Origin: Flavobacteriaceae bacterium MAR_2009_75
GTDB taxonomy: Bacteria; Bacteroidota; Bacteroidia; Flavobacteriales; Flavobacteriaceae
DNA: 64,000 nucleotides
Direction: 5' to 3'
NCBI GenBank assembly: GCA_002813285.1
Contig: PHTZ01000001.1
Coordinates: 4,649,501-4,713,500, forward strand
Positions 46,889 to 55,900 of the stretch are shown one piece after another (position 1 is the stretch's first letter; every line of letters begins with the position of its first letter). Made by a program: the position numbers and the translations under genes. The notes under the pieces were generated by a model, which did not search any database, was not told the origin of the DNA, and worked only from the letters and a program-made list of their open reading frames with translations.

Positions 46889-48484
46889 TTATTTAATTGG
46901 CAGACTCTTTATCTTTTGCAAAGAAGAGCCAATTTCATCAACAAACTGTTCAATCGTTTTTTGAGCAGAAGTTGTCAATAGCTTATCAAATTTACTAGAA
47001 TCTATCTCTTTGTCACTCATGTCATCTTCTATATTATAAGATTCAAAGATATCAATCAATACCCCACCCATGATAGCCATAGTTGATTGATTTAATTCGA
47101 TAAATGGTATTGGATCAGGCAATGGTTTTGGTTTACGAGGATCAAAAGGAGGGAAAGGGTCGAGATATTCTCGGAGTCTGAAATCTTTAACGAGCCAACA
47201 TACCCATTGAAGTACTTGGCATTGTGGGGCTGTTCTCTGCAGCGCATCTAGCGCTATAGTACCTAATTGTATTTTACTGAATATCGACTTATTAATCTTA
47301 CCAGATTGTTGAAGAATAATACGAATATCTACATCACGAAACGGAAATAATACACCTCTTCGTCGTATGCATGATTGTAATGCTGGTGTAGCTAACCAAA
47401 CAGCGATATTCCTGAAATAATCTTTAATAAGCTCGTAATTATCCATGGTCAACATATCTTCCGCGCTAGGAGACATTCCATTCATGATAGCTAATTTCAC
47501 AGAATCTTCAGCTGCCTTGAAGCCCATCAAATTTATGTCGAACCAGTGGTGCCAAGTTGAATCAACCACAACCCTACCGACACCCACGTTGTGACCATTG
47601 TAAGTCGCAATCATACCAAAATCGGTATTATCATCAAAGTTGGTTCCTCGAGCTATAACCTCTGGCACCTCCTGGTGTCCACTCTTCGAGGGGTACTCCT
47701 TGCTACTGTAGCCATTAAAGGTCCAAGTTTGACTTAAATCTGAAGGTACTTCGACCAATCCTTCATGCTGATGATCTGGCATGATGTTAATTATACCTTT
47801 TGGACTACATAGTAAGGGGTGGGGATATTTAATTTTTTTAAATAATCCAAGTGAAGAACTATAATATTTCACCTTAATCTTTTGGGGCACATGATCTGAT
47901 TGACTTTGCTCTATGTCTGGCGTATTTGGGTCATCGGTCAATGTGTAAATTCTATCTGCACCCGACCCTGGAGCTATTGGTTCCCCATTTGGCCCTGCAT
48001 CGGGATAGTACCATCGCCTCATGCTTCGAACCCTCGGAACTTTCGCACAAATTGCATTTCCCAATGCCGCATGGTCTCCATTAGCAAAAACGCCTCCTCC
48101 ATTATCCATGAACTTTGATACTGCTTCTAGTTCAGAATCGGAGAGAGCATTTGTCGAAGCTTCTACAGCAATCATCCAAATTTGACTAAATTGATTAAGA
48201 TCATGATCGTCAAACCTAAATCCATCAAGGTCTGCATTAGAGTCTGAATCTAAACGGTTCGCCTTTGTGATTTCAAAATCTACATAGGGTGCCGGGTTTG
48301 TGCTCATAATTCTGAATATCTCGGATAGAGAGAAACCTCCAAATCCTCCAAATCCAATTGAATGATCTATAACAACTAGAATTTTGATTTTACATTTCTT
48401 ATAAAACCTAGGAAGGAGTTTTTGAGGTTTAAGTAGTTCTTCTACTCTAATTTTGTTTAAACGGTTCTCAAGTAGTGGTGTCAT
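46889..48484 (-). CDS. Unknown 531-residue protein, glutamine-amidotransferase-like fold suspected
   Basis: No family can be named with confidence. The N-terminal third has strands and a Gly-rich turn reminiscent of ThuA/class-I amidotransferase-like domains (KILVVIDHSIGFGGFGGFS, then SKFMDNGGGVFANGDHAALG at about 124-142, then PRVRSMRRWYYPDAG). It has no signal peptide. The middle has GMIATYNGHNVGVGRVVVDSTWHHWFDIN, and the C-terminal 180 residues are mainly helical. It lies between the full E1 gene and a duplicated E1 tail, on the opposite strand, so it is probably acquired cargo. Confidence 0.6.
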   Translation of the reverse strand: MTPLLENRLNKIRVEELLKPQKLLPRFYKKCKIKILVVIDHSIGFGGFGGFSLSEIFRIMSTNPAPYVDFEITKANRLDSDSNADLDGFRFDDHDLNQFSQIWMIAVEASTNALSDSELEAVSKFMDNGGGVFANGDHAALGNAICAKVPRVRSMRRWYYPDAGPNGEPIAPGSGADRIYTLTDDPNTPDIEQSQSDHVPQKIKVKYYSSSLGLFKKIKYPHPLLCSPKGIINIMPDHQHEGLVEVPSDLSQTWTFNGYSSKEYPSKSGHQEVPEVIARGTNFDDNTDFGMIATYNGHNVGVGRVVVDSTWHHWFDINLMGFKAAEDSVKLAIMNGMSPSAEDMLTMDNYELIKDYFRNIAVWLATPALQSCIRRRGVLFPFRDVDIRIILQQSGKINKSIFSKIQLGTIALDALQRTAPQCQVLQWVCWLVKDFRLREYLDPFPPFDPRKPKPLPDPIPFIELNQSTMAIMGGVLIDIFESYNIEDDMSDKEIDSSKFDKLLTTSAQKTIEQFVDEIGSSLQKIKSLPIK

Positions 48485-48745
48485 ATTACTTTATATTAAG
48501 GTTAAAAATCTGTTACTTATGACGTTTTGGATATTCTTCATCTTGATGCATCTTTATGGGTTAACCATATGTCAAGCATCACTTTATCCAATATTCTATT
48601 CTAAAACTATTCTACATATTTAAGTCTATAATCTAAATCTGTATAGTGTGTAAGAAATATTGTATAACTTGTGAAGTTAACTGGAGACTTTTTACTTGTG
48701 GAGTGGATAAGAAGTTACAAACAAGGCGATTCGGTTATTAATGCT
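48485..48745. other. AT-rich interval inside the insertion
   Basis: About 260 bases between the 531-residue gene start and the E1 tail copy. I see no gene, repeat or tRNA. The promoter of the unknown gene is presumably here. Confidence 0.4.
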
Positions 48746-49094
48746 GCTTTTGGAGCGGCGGTTCATTGGGCACTGAAAACCTTGAAAGAGAACCCTGATA
48801 TTGAAGCGGACCTTCTGGATTTGCGTACTTTGGTTCCTTTGGATATCGATTCCGTTTACGCATCCGTAGAAAAAACAGGGAAACTGATCATTCTTCAAGA
48901 AGATAGCCTATTCGGTGGTGTTGCCAGTGATTATTTCCGCTTTGGTAACCGAAAATAGGTTCGAATACTTGGATGCACCCATTAAAAGGGTAGCCAGTTT
49001 AGAAACTCCTATTCCGTTTGCCAAGACCCTTGAAGACAAGTATTTGCCGAAAGAGCGTTTTCTGAAGGAGCTTATTGAACTCCTGAATTATTGA
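48746..49094 (+). pseudogene. Duplicated, frameshifted 3' end of the E1 gene
   Basis: This aligns without gaps to 46383-46730 except for one inserted T near 48930, which changes ISALVTENRFEY to a stop after GNRK. It lacks the first ~540 codons. Of the ~16 substitutions, 13 leave the protein unchanged and three change it (E to K, G to E, D to E), so most divergence happened while the sequence was still under coding selection. It is followed by what looks like the original E1 terminator. Not expected to make protein. Confidence 0.9.
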
Positions 49095-49110
49095 CCTTGT
49101 ATTTGCGTCA

Positions 49111-49146
49111 AAAAGCCCACTGTTACACTAACAATGGGCTTTTGTC
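49111..49146. terminator. Bidirectional terminator after the E1 tail copy
   Basis: The stem AAAAGCCCA/TGGGCTTTT with an inner TGTTA/TAACA stem is flanked by A and T tracts. It serves the E1 tail copy and the convergent gene at 49177. Its position after copy 2 marks that junction as the ancestral end of the E1 gene. Confidence 0.85.
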
Positions 49147-49176
49147 TAAAACTATTATTTAAACTTTAGGTCAGTA

Positions 49177-50139
49177 TTACTTATACCTGCTATTGACCTT
49201 TTGGGCCATTTTACTCGTGATATATTTAAGATGTTTGGCCTTGATAATTTCATTGGCCTTATGGTTCTTACCAAATTTGACACCACCGAAACCAGTTTGA
49301 GCAATAATGGCCCCATCTTCAGCGTCAACTACGGCCCATAGATACATACTATGTTGATGTGACCAAATAATCTTAACATAGGTCTTTCCTTTTTCTTTGT
49401 TGAGAATTACATTTTGATATTTTTCAGCATCTACGATCTCGAAATTATACTCATAGTAAGAGTCCATTTTTTCTAAATCCTTTTCTTTGAAAAAGGCTTC
49501 TGGCAGCATTAATTGTGAGTTTTGATTTTTTTCAATGTTGTAATCAATATTGTAGTATTGTTTTTGAGGCACCTCTTTAGCGGCACTATCAATTAAATGT
49601 GTCAGTTGCTGGCAAAGAAATAGATAATCAATCTTTGACAGTTCGCCATTCGCGAAACCGATCTGGGTTACTGATTCTGGTTTCTTTTTATTACCTATTA
49701 TTTCAAGATTGTAACTATAATAAGCAAAGGTGAAGGCTACCCTTTGATAGCTTACTGATTTTGTCGGTGCATTTACCCCCATACCGTAACTTCTACCGAA
49801 AGTTGTCGAGTTTGGATCAGTTGAGGTATGGTTCATTCGTGTTTCCTTCAATAAGCCCTCATCATGGGTCAAATAGGCATATTTAGAATCCTTGGACGCT
49901 TTTAATTTCTCGATTTCGGTTTTGGAAAGAAAAACTACTTCCGTCAACTTCCAGTTCTCTTCAAAAATTTGTTGAACAGCGGTGTTGGCACTTTTTCCGA
50001 AAGCATCGTCATCGTTCATTAATTGAACGGCCAAAGTGCTTTGTAAAACAATATCCGCATTTTTCTTTTCTGGGTATTCGTATTGGGCGAATAGAGATAA
50101 ACTAAAAAATAAGAGGGCTAGACGTAGTAGGTTTTTCAT
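49177..50139 (-). CDS. Unknown secreted protein
   Basis: This 320-residue protein starts at MKNLLRLALLFFSLSLFAQ, a clean signal peptide. A longer in-frame start at 50280 would place 47 unrelated residues before the signal and is rejected. The mature part is soluble and mixed alpha/beta (GSYNL-type repeats absent), with GFGGVKFGKNHKANEIIKAK near the C-terminus. I recognise no family. Periplasmic or outer-membrane-associated by inference. Confidence 0.65.
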   Translation of the reverse strand: MKNLLRLALLFFSLSLFAQYEYPEKKNADIVLQSTLAVQLMNDDDAFGKSANTAVQQIFEENWKLTEVVFLSKTEIEKLKASKDSKYAYLTHDEGLLKETRMNHTSTDPNSTTFGRSYGMGVNAPTKSVSYQRVAFTFAYYSYNLEIIGNKKKPESVTQIGFANGELSKIDYLFLCQQLTHLIDSAAKEVPQKQYYNIDYNIEKNQNSQLMLPEAFFKEKDLEKMDSYYEYNFEIVDAEKYQNVILNKEKGKTYVKIIWSHQHSMYLWAVVDAEDGAIIAQTGFGGVKFGKNHKANEIIKAKHLKYITSKMAQKVNSRYK

Positions 50140-50422
50140 AATGAGGTCTTGATAAATTTTTGGTAATATTATGTGATATGTCCATTTTCTTAAAGGATAT
50201 TCGACGAAGTCTCGATGAACTTGGTTAATAGGCACTTCAGTGAATACCGAAAGAATACGTTTTAGCCTCCAACTTAGCAATAGAGCAAATTTCTACTTTT
50301 TTTACACTCGCGCTTCTAATTTTAAACCCCCATCTTGCACCCCATTAACGAGAGATTAACGTTGTGCCGAAAACATTTGTATCGGCCTTCTCGTAAATAG
50401 ACAAATAATTAAATGATAGATT

Positions 50423-50905
50423 ATGATGAAGAATAGTATAGTGCTTGGCGCACTTTTTCTTTTGTTGTTTTCATGCTCACTTTCTAAAGAGGTTAGGGAG
50501 CAACGTAAAACGATAAATGGTACGTGGACACTGCAAAATGTTTCGTATGCAGATGCTGAGGGAGATTTTAAAGCGAAATTGTTCGATGATGCTGATGCCT
50601 TCTGTTTTGAGGGCAGTACATGGTATTTCTTGGAAAATAATAGTACCGGAAGCTATACTATTAATAGTAATACGGCAGCTTGCCCAGCCGGAACAAGAAA
50701 TATTCGCTGGTCGGTAGCCGAAGATCCTTCAGGTGACGATAGACTCCAGTTCAAGTATATCGATGAGAAGAAAAAAGATATTTATGGGCGAACGGGTTAT
50801 GGTATGGATATTAAGTCGCTTACCGGTTCACAAATGACATTACAATCAAGGGTAACCGTCGATGGTGCTCCAGTATCCGTGATGTATGAATTTACTAAAC
50901 AATAA
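50423..50905 (+). CDS. Lipocalin-like lipoprotein
   Basis: This 160-residue lipoprotein (lipobox LLLFSCSLSKE) has the lipocalin-type opening INGTWTLQNVSYADAEGD and strands such as STWYFLENNSTGSYTI and LTGSQMTLQSRVTVDG. It is probably periplasmic. Nine bases separate it from the OmpA-family gene, so the two form an operon. Ligand unknown. Confidence 0.85.
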   Translation: MMKNSIVLGALFLLLFSCSLSKEVREQRKTINGTWTLQNVSYADAEGDFKAKLFDDADAFCFEGSTWYFLENNSTGSYTINSNTAACPAGTRNIRWSVAEDPSGDDRLQFKYIDEKKKDIYGRTGYGMDIKSLTGSQMTLQSRVTVDGAPVSVMYEFTKQ

Positions 50906-50914
50906 AAAATAAAT

Positions 50915-51610
50915 ATGAAGAAGTTAATTATAAAATCAGTATACCTATGTATGGCGATGTCTTTGATCGTTAGTTGCAAGACCATACAAAATGCGAACAA
51001 TAAACAAAAAGGAGCCACAATAGGTGCCGGTAGTGGTGCAGCTATTGGCGGTGTTATAGGTAATAACGTCGGTAGCGGTAACAATACGGTTTTAGGCGCA
51101 ATTTTAGGGGCTGCCATCGGAGGTGTTGCCGGTGGGTACATCGGTGATCGAATGGACAGGCAGGCGGAAAAAATCGAAGAGGAAATTCCAGGTGCGGAAG
51201 TTACCCGTGTCGGGGAAGGTATCAACGTTACCTTCAACGAAGATGCCGGTGTTTATTTTGACACCAACAAGTCTGATGTAAAAGGTACTTCTCAAACTAC
51301 TTTAAATAGTTTGGCCGAAATTTTAAAAGAGTATCCGAAATCTAATGTACTGGTCGAAGGACATACGGACAGTGCCGGCCCTGATGATTATAACATGACG
51401 CTATCAAAATCGAGAGCAACATCGGTGAGCGAATATCTGATGGCCCAAGGCATCGATAAAAGTAGGCTGACTACCAAATGGTATGGTGAAAACCAACCGG
51501 TTGCCGATAATGAAACTTCAGAAGGTAAAGCGAAAAATCGTCGTGTAGAATTGGCAATTGTGGCGAGTGAGGCTTTAAAGGAAGAAGCAAAGCAAAAAGT
51601 AAAAGGATAA
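50915..51610 (+). CDS. OmpA-family lipoprotein with glycine zipper
   Basis: This is a 231-residue lipoprotein (SLIVSCKTIQN). A glycine-zipper stretch follows (TIGAGSGAAIGGVIG, AILGAAIGGVAGGYIGD), then an OmpA C-terminal peptidoglycan-binding domain (YFDTNKSDVKGTSQTTLNSL, VEGHTDSAGPDDYNMTLSKS, NRRVELAIV). It probably links the outer membrane to peptidoglycan. It closes the two-gene operon and is followed by a terminator. Confidence 0.93.
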   Translation: MKKLIIKSVYLCMAMSLIVSCKTIQNANNKQKGATIGAGSGAAIGGVIGNNVGSGNNTVLGAILGAAIGGVAGGYIGDRMDRQAEKIEEEIPGAEVTRVGEGINVTFNEDAGVYFDTNKSDVKGTSQTTLNSLAEILKEYPKSNVLVEGHTDSAGPDDYNMTLSKSRATSVSEYLMAQGIDKSRLTTKWYGENQPVADNETSEGKAKNRRVELAIVASEALKEEAKQKVKG

Positions 51611-51640
51611 ACTGTGCACTACATATAGAAAAATCCCCTA

Positions 51641-51675
51641 GAGAATCCCGTCAATAATTGAACGGGATTCTTTTT
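51641..51675 (+). terminator. Terminator after the OmpA-family gene
   Basis: The stem AGAATCCCGT/ACGGGATTCT followed by TTTTTATT separates the lipoprotein operon from the polyketide cluster. Confidence 0.85.
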
Positions 51676-51697
51676 ATTAAATACTTATCTTCAAGAA

Positions 51698-52822
51698 GTG
51701 AAATACGATTACGATGTGGTAATTATCGGAGGAGGCTTGGCAGGATTGACTGCTGCATTGCATTTAGCAAAAAATAAGTACAATGTACTCGTCATCGAGA
51801 AAAACCAATACCCGAACCATAAGGTCTGTGGCGAATATGTTTCCAATGAAGTGGTACCCTATTTAGATTGTCTCGGCATAGCTTTACCCTCCGCAGGAGC
51901 GGCATCTATCAATCATCTTCTGTTGAGTACCACAGATGGAAATCACCTTAAGGCTGAATTACCTTTAGGCGGACAAGGTATTAGCAGGTATACGCTAGAT
52001 GATATACTCTACAATGAAGCTTTGAGCAATGAGGTGGATTTTCTATTTGAGGACGCTGCTCAAGTATTATTTAAATATTCATTTTTTGAGGTAGTTACGG
52101 GATTTAGTAAAAGTACTACTTCAAGAATAGTATTAGGTGCATACGGAAAGAGAAGTACACTTGATAAGAAATTGAATCGAAGGTTTATCGCCACAAAATC
52201 ATCTTGGATGGCAGTAAAATCGCATTATGAATATGCCTATTTTCCTGAGAATCAAGTGGCCTTACACAATTTTCAAGGGGGCTATGGCGGTTTATCAAAA
52301 ACTGAAAGTGGCGCCGTTAATTTTTGTTATTTGGCGAGCTATGAGAGTTTTAAGAAGGAAAAAAATATAGAGAGTTTCAATTCCCATGTCGTAGCTCAAA
52401 ATCCTTTTTTGAAAGAGTTTTTGGCGAATGCAAAACCTTTATTCGAGCAACCTTTGACAATAGCCCAGATTTCTTTTGAACCGAAATCTATAGTCGAAAA
52501 TCATGTGTTGATGTGCGGTGATTCTGCGGGGTTGATACATCCGCTTTGCGGCAACGGTATGGCCATGGCCATTCATAGTGCTAAAATTGCAGCCGAATGT
52601 ATTCATGATTTTTTTACAAACGGAGCTGAAAATAGACAGGTACTTGAACAACGATATTCAAAACAATGGCAAAAGGCCTTTAAAAAGCGTCTTTGGTATG
52701 GCCGGCAACTTCAACGTTTACTTCTGCAACCCAAATTATCAAGCTATGCGCTATCATTAATCATTAAGCAACCCGCAATAGTCAATAAAATTATTAAAGC
52801 TACCCATGGTCAACCTCTATAA
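51698..52822 (+). CDS. FAD-dependent oxidoreductase of the type III PKS cluster
   Basis: This 374-residue flavoprotein of the geranylgeranyl-reductase/PHBH fold starts at GTG. The dinucleotide motif is VVIIGGGLAGLTAALHLA and the second FAD motif is CGDSAGLIHPLCGNGMAMAI. KVCGEYVSNEVVPYLD is typical of the group. In the cluster it probably hydroxylates or oxidises the polyketide, as flavoproteins do beside type III PKS genes in phenolic-lipid loci; a double-bond reductase is the other option. The next gene's ATG follows its stop with no gap. Confidence 0.85.
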   Translation: MKYDYDVVIIGGGLAGLTAALHLAKNKYNVLVIEKNQYPNHKVCGEYVSNEVVPYLDCLGIALPSAGAASINHLLLSTTDGNHLKAELPLGGQGISRYTLDDILYNEALSNEVDFLFEDAAQVLFKYSFFEVVTGFSKSTTSRIVLGAYGKRSTLDKKLNRRFIATKSSWMAVKSHYEYAYFPENQVALHNFQGGYGGLSKTESGAVNFCYLASYESFKKEKNIESFNSHVVAQNPFLKEFLANAKPLFEQPLTIAQISFEPKSIVENHVLMCGDSAGLIHPLCGNGMAMAIHSAKIAAECIHDFFTNGAENRQVLEQRYSKQWQKAFKKRLWYGRQLQRLLLQPKLSSYALSLIIKQPAIVNKIIKATHGQPL

Positions 52823-53548
52823 ATGCTGAATTTCCCGTTACGAAATACCGACCCCGAGTTAATGGACAATCCCAATGTCGATAAATTGGTCTTGAAAGAT
52901 GTTTTTCAAGATATCAATAAAAGCAATCGGCTATTAGGGGGTGTACAAATCACTATAAAGGCGTTAGAATCTGTAATAGATGTCTATCCAAGAGAATCGT
53001 ATACGATACTAGATATGGGTTCAGGGGACGGTGAGACGCTTCGACAGGTGGTTTTATGGGCTAGAAAGAAGGGTCTAATTATAGAATGTTTTGGTGTCGA
53101 TTTGAGTGAAAAGGGGTTGGAGATTGCCGCTGAACTATCAAGTGATTTTCCTGAAATAAAATACTTAAAACGTGATATTCTATCATTGCACGATGATGTA
53201 ATCACCTGTGATGTATTGTTATGTTCTCTTACTATGCATCATTTTTCGAATCATCAGATTCCGATATTTTTAGAGCGGTTTACACAGTTGGCCCATGTAG
53301 CCGTTATCATTAATGATTTAGAACGCAGCGTTTTGGCCTTTTATCTTTTTAAAGCATTTAGCGCTATTTTTATAAAAACCGAAATTGCTAGGAATGATGG
53401 GGCAATTTCGATCAAAAGTGGTTTTACCAAAGCGGAACTCCATGCGTTTTCAAAAAATATAACATCAATGAAACATGATATTCAGTGGAAATGGGCCTTT
53501 CGATATGTATGGGTCATGACCCCAAAAACGACTAACCAAAATTTATGA
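52823..53548 (+). CDS. SAM-dependent methyltransferase of the cluster
   Basis: This 241-residue class I methyltransferase has motif I ILDMGSGDGETLR (residues 62-74), acidic FGVDLSEKGLE and DVLLCSLTMHHFSNHQ. It has a UbiE/Menaquinone-type layout. It likely O- or C-methylates the cluster's polyketide. Its stop overlaps the type III PKS start by four bases (ATGA), implying coupled translation. It contains a copy of the AATCGTATACGAT palindrome. Confidence 0.88.
   Translation: MLNFPLRNTDPELMDNPNVDKLVLKDVFQDINKSNRLLGGVQITIKALESVIDVYPRESYTILDMGSGDGETLRQVVLWARKKGLIIECFGVDLSEKGLEIAAELSSDFPEIKYLKRDILSLHDDVITCDVLLCSLTMHHFSNHQIPIFLERFTQLAHVAVIINDLERSVLAFYLFKAFSAIFIKTEIARNDGAISIKSGFTKAELHAFSKNITSMKHDIQWKWAFRYVWVMTPKTTNQNL
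52995..53008. repeat. 14-bp palindrome, 13/14 match (copy 4)
   Basis: AATCGTATACGATA in the cluster methyltransferase gene, read as E-S-Y-T-I. Confidence 0.75.
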
Positions 53549-54600
53549 ATGAAGTTCGAGTAGCGGCAGTGGCCAAAGAATTGCCTCCGTATAGCCGAAA
53601 AACTGAAGATATTATCCCCCTGGTCGAAACTTGGTTGGGCGATCAAGATGAGAGATATAGAAGAAAGGTCATAAAGATTTTTGAAGGGGCCGCTGTTGAT
53701 GAACGTTATAGTATTATGAGTCCGGAAGAGGTCTTTACGATGACCTCCTTTGAAGATAAAAACGCTATTTATGTTCGAGAGGCCAAAAAATTGGGAAAAT
53801 CGGTTTTGCAAAAAGCATTGACCAAGAGCGATTGGTCGGCTGTTTCTTTGGATTATATTATTACCGTAAGTTGTACCGGCATAATGATACCTTCTTTAGA
53901 TGCCTATTTAATAGAAGATTTAGGGCTCAAACAAGATGTAGTGAGACTTCCGGTAACTGAGATGGGATGCGCTGCAGGGGTATCTGGGCTCATTTATGCC
54001 CATAATTTCTTAAAAGCCAATCCCGGAAAGCGTGCTGCGGTGGTGGCGGTCGAAAGCCCAACGTCCACTTTTCAGCTCAACGATTTTTCGATGGCCAATA
54101 TGGTCAGTGCGGCTATTTTTGGTGACGGAGCGGCCTGTGTGCTCTTATCATCCGAAGAAAATAGTAACGGCCCTAAAATTATCGGAGGTGAAATGTATCA
54201 TTTTCCGGAAGCTACCCACATGATGGGTTTTGATTTGACCAATCACGGACTCAAAATGGTCTTGGATATTGCCGTGCCCGAAACTATTTCAGAACATTTT
54301 CCTGATATCGTTCATCCCTTCTTGGAAAAATATGGAACTTCCATAGATAAAATCGAGCATTTGATTTTTCACCCAGGGGGTCGTAAAATTGTGCAGACGG
54401 TGGAAGCGTTATTCGGTACCATGGGCAAAAATATAGATGATACCCGCGAAGTGCTTAGAGCATATGGCAACATGAGTAGCGCTACGGTATTGTATGTGCT
54501 AGAACGTTTTTTAGAAAAGGAAATCAAAGAGGGGGAGCAGGGCCTTGTTCTAAGTTTCGGACCCGGTTTTTCTGCGCAACGGGTTTTATTGGAGTGGTAG
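53545..54600 (+). CDS. Type III polyketide synthase
   Basis: This 351-residue protein is a chalcone/stilbene-synthase-type enzyme. The catalytic triad is C142 (TEMGCAAGV), H276 (FHPGGRK) and N309 (AYGNMSSATV). It condenses malonyl-CoA units onto an acyl starter and cyclises the chain. Bacterial relatives with long acyl starters make alkylresorcinols and alkylpyrones. Here a KS, reductase, dehydratase and ACP sit downstream, which suggests the starter is made in-house. The product is unknown. Confidence 0.93.
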   Translation: MNEVRVAAVAKELPPYSRKTEDIIPLVETWLGDQDERYRRKVIKIFEGAAVDERYSIMSPEEVFTMTSFEDKNAIYVREAKKLGKSVLQKALTKSDWSAVSLDYIITVSCTGIMIPSLDAYLIEDLGLKQDVVRLPVTEMGCAAGVSGLIYAHNFLKANPGKRAAVVAVESPTSTFQLNDFSMANMVSAAIFGDGAACVLLSSEENSNGPKIIGGEMYHFPEATHMMGFDLTNHGLKMVLDIAVPETISEHFPDIVHPFLEKYGTSIDKIEHLIFHPGGRKIVQTVEALFGTMGKNIDDTREVLRAYGNMSSATVLYVLERFLEKEIKEGEQGLVLSFGPGFSAQRVLLEW

Positions 54601-54632
54601 ACGTTTTAAGAATTTAGTGTTCGGTTATTTAT

Positions 54633-55424
54633 ATGGATGTAAGGATGAAAAATGAATGGGCCCTGATATTGGGCGGTAGCAGTGGCCTGGGCTTGGCTAC
54701 GGCTAAAAAACTTGCGAAACACGGGTTTCATATATTGATTGTTCACCGCGATAGAAAGGCTGATTTTAAAGAGATTACGAACGACTTTAAAGAAATTACT
54801 TCAAACGATGTTCGTTTCGAACATTACAACATCGATGTGACCAATATCGAGAAAAGAACCCAGACGATTCAGGCTATAAAACAGTTGATTACTCCCGAAG
54901 GTTTTATTAAGGTTTTAGTGCATAGCATTGCTAAAGGAAGCCTTAAACCGATGTATTCGCCCGAGGAAAATGTTTTAGATCTACAAGATTTTCAAATCAC
55001 TTTAAACGCCATGGCTCTAAGCCTTTATGATTGGACGAAGGCCTTATTACGCGAAGGTCTGTTCGCTGATGATACAAGAATCATATCGTTTACCAGTGAG
55101 GGCAATACGCGTGCCTGGCAAGGGTATAGTGCAGTTTCCGCTGCTAAAGTAACTCTAGAGGCTTTAACCCGTAATATTGCCTTGGAATTTGCTCCTTTGG
55201 GTATCAAAGCAAACTGTGTTCAGGCGGGCACCACTGAAACCAAGGCATTTCAAATGATACCGGGGCATGATACGATTAAGAAAAACGCCTTAAAACGCAA
55301 TCCGAATGGTAGGTTAACGGTTCCTGAAGATGTGGCGAATGCCGTTTATCTATTGACCACAGAAGAAGCCCGTTGGATTACAGGAACGATTATCAAAGTT
55401 GATGGTGGCGAAAGTTTACAGTAA
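54633..55424 (+). CDS. Enoyl-ACP-reductase-like SDR of the cluster
   Basis: This 263-residue short-chain dehydrogenase has the NAD(P) motif GGSSGLG and the active-site pair Y165/K172 spaced as YSAVSAAK, i.e. Y-X6-K as in FabI/FabL, not the usual Y-X3-K. VHSIAKGSLKP is also FabI/FabL-like. It probably reduces an enoyl-ACP. ATG at 54645 (MKNEWALILGG) is an alternative start. Its TAA shares its last A with the ATG of the dehydratase gene. Confidence 0.85.
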   Translation: MDVRMKNEWALILGGSSGLGLATAKKLAKHGFHILIVHRDRKADFKEITNDFKEITSNDVRFEHYNIDVTNIEKRTQTIQAIKQLITPEGFIKVLVHSIAKGSLKPMYSPEENVLDLQDFQITLNAMALSLYDWTKALLREGLFADDTRIISFTSEGNTRAWQGYSAVSAAKVTLEALTRNIALEFAPLGIKANCVQAGTTETKAFQMIPGHDTIKKNALKRNPNGRLTVPEDVANAVYLLTTEEARWITGTIIKVDGGESLQ

Positions 55425-55900
55425 TGCTCTCAAGCATTAAACTTTATGAACAAATGAACGACATACTAGAAAAGCTCCCTTATAATAAGCCTTTTTTATT
55501 TGTAGATAAATTGGTTAAGGTGAACGATAACGAGGTCGAGGGCATCTATACATTTGATGAGGAATCCGATTTTTATAAAGGCCATTTTAAAAACAATCCT
55601 GTTACACCGGGGGTGATTCTAACCGAGTGCTGTGCACAGATTGGAGTAGTTTGCTTAGGAATTCATTTAATGGACAAAGAAAGTACAAGTGCGAGTGCTG
55701 AAATGCAAATTGGTCTCAGTAGTTCTGAAATGGAATTTTTAGTGCCCGTACTTCCGGGTGAAACGGTGAAGGTAGTTTCTAAAAAAGTATACTTTCGGTT
55801 TCATAAATTAAAATGCGAGGTGAAAATGTACAACTCTACTCGACAACTGGTCTGTAAGGGCACCATTGCCGGAATGATAAACCCTGTACAACATGTCTAG
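55424..55900 (+). CDS. FabZ-like 3-hydroxyacyl-ACP dehydratase of the cluster
   Basis: This 158-residue hot-dog-fold protein has the catalytic His and Glu in GHFKNNPVTPGVILTE (H54, E68). FabZ has the related GHFPGNPVMPGV. It would dehydrate 3-hydroxyacyl-ACP to enoyl-ACP for the SDR upstream. A start at the Met 10 codons in (MNDILEKLPYNKPF) matches FabZ length better and is possible. Its last 8 bases overlap the ketosynthase start. Confidence 0.9.
   Translation: MLSSIKLYEQMNDILEKLPYNKPFLFVDKLVKVNDNEVEGIYTFDEESDFYKGHFKNNPVTPGVILTECCAQIGVVCLGIHLMDKESTSASAEMQIGLSSSEMEFLVPVLPGETVKVVSKKVYFRFHKLKCEVKMYNSTRQLVCKGTIAGMINPVQHV

Noticed and set aside
48671-48958. 95-codon ORF resembling an E1 beta fragment
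   Set aside because: It is the frameshifted part of the duplicated E1 tail with unrelated upstream codons; annotated as a pseudogene.
50140-50280. Upstream start for the unknown secreted protein
   Set aside because: The added 47 residues precede a normal signal peptide and look like untranslated leader.
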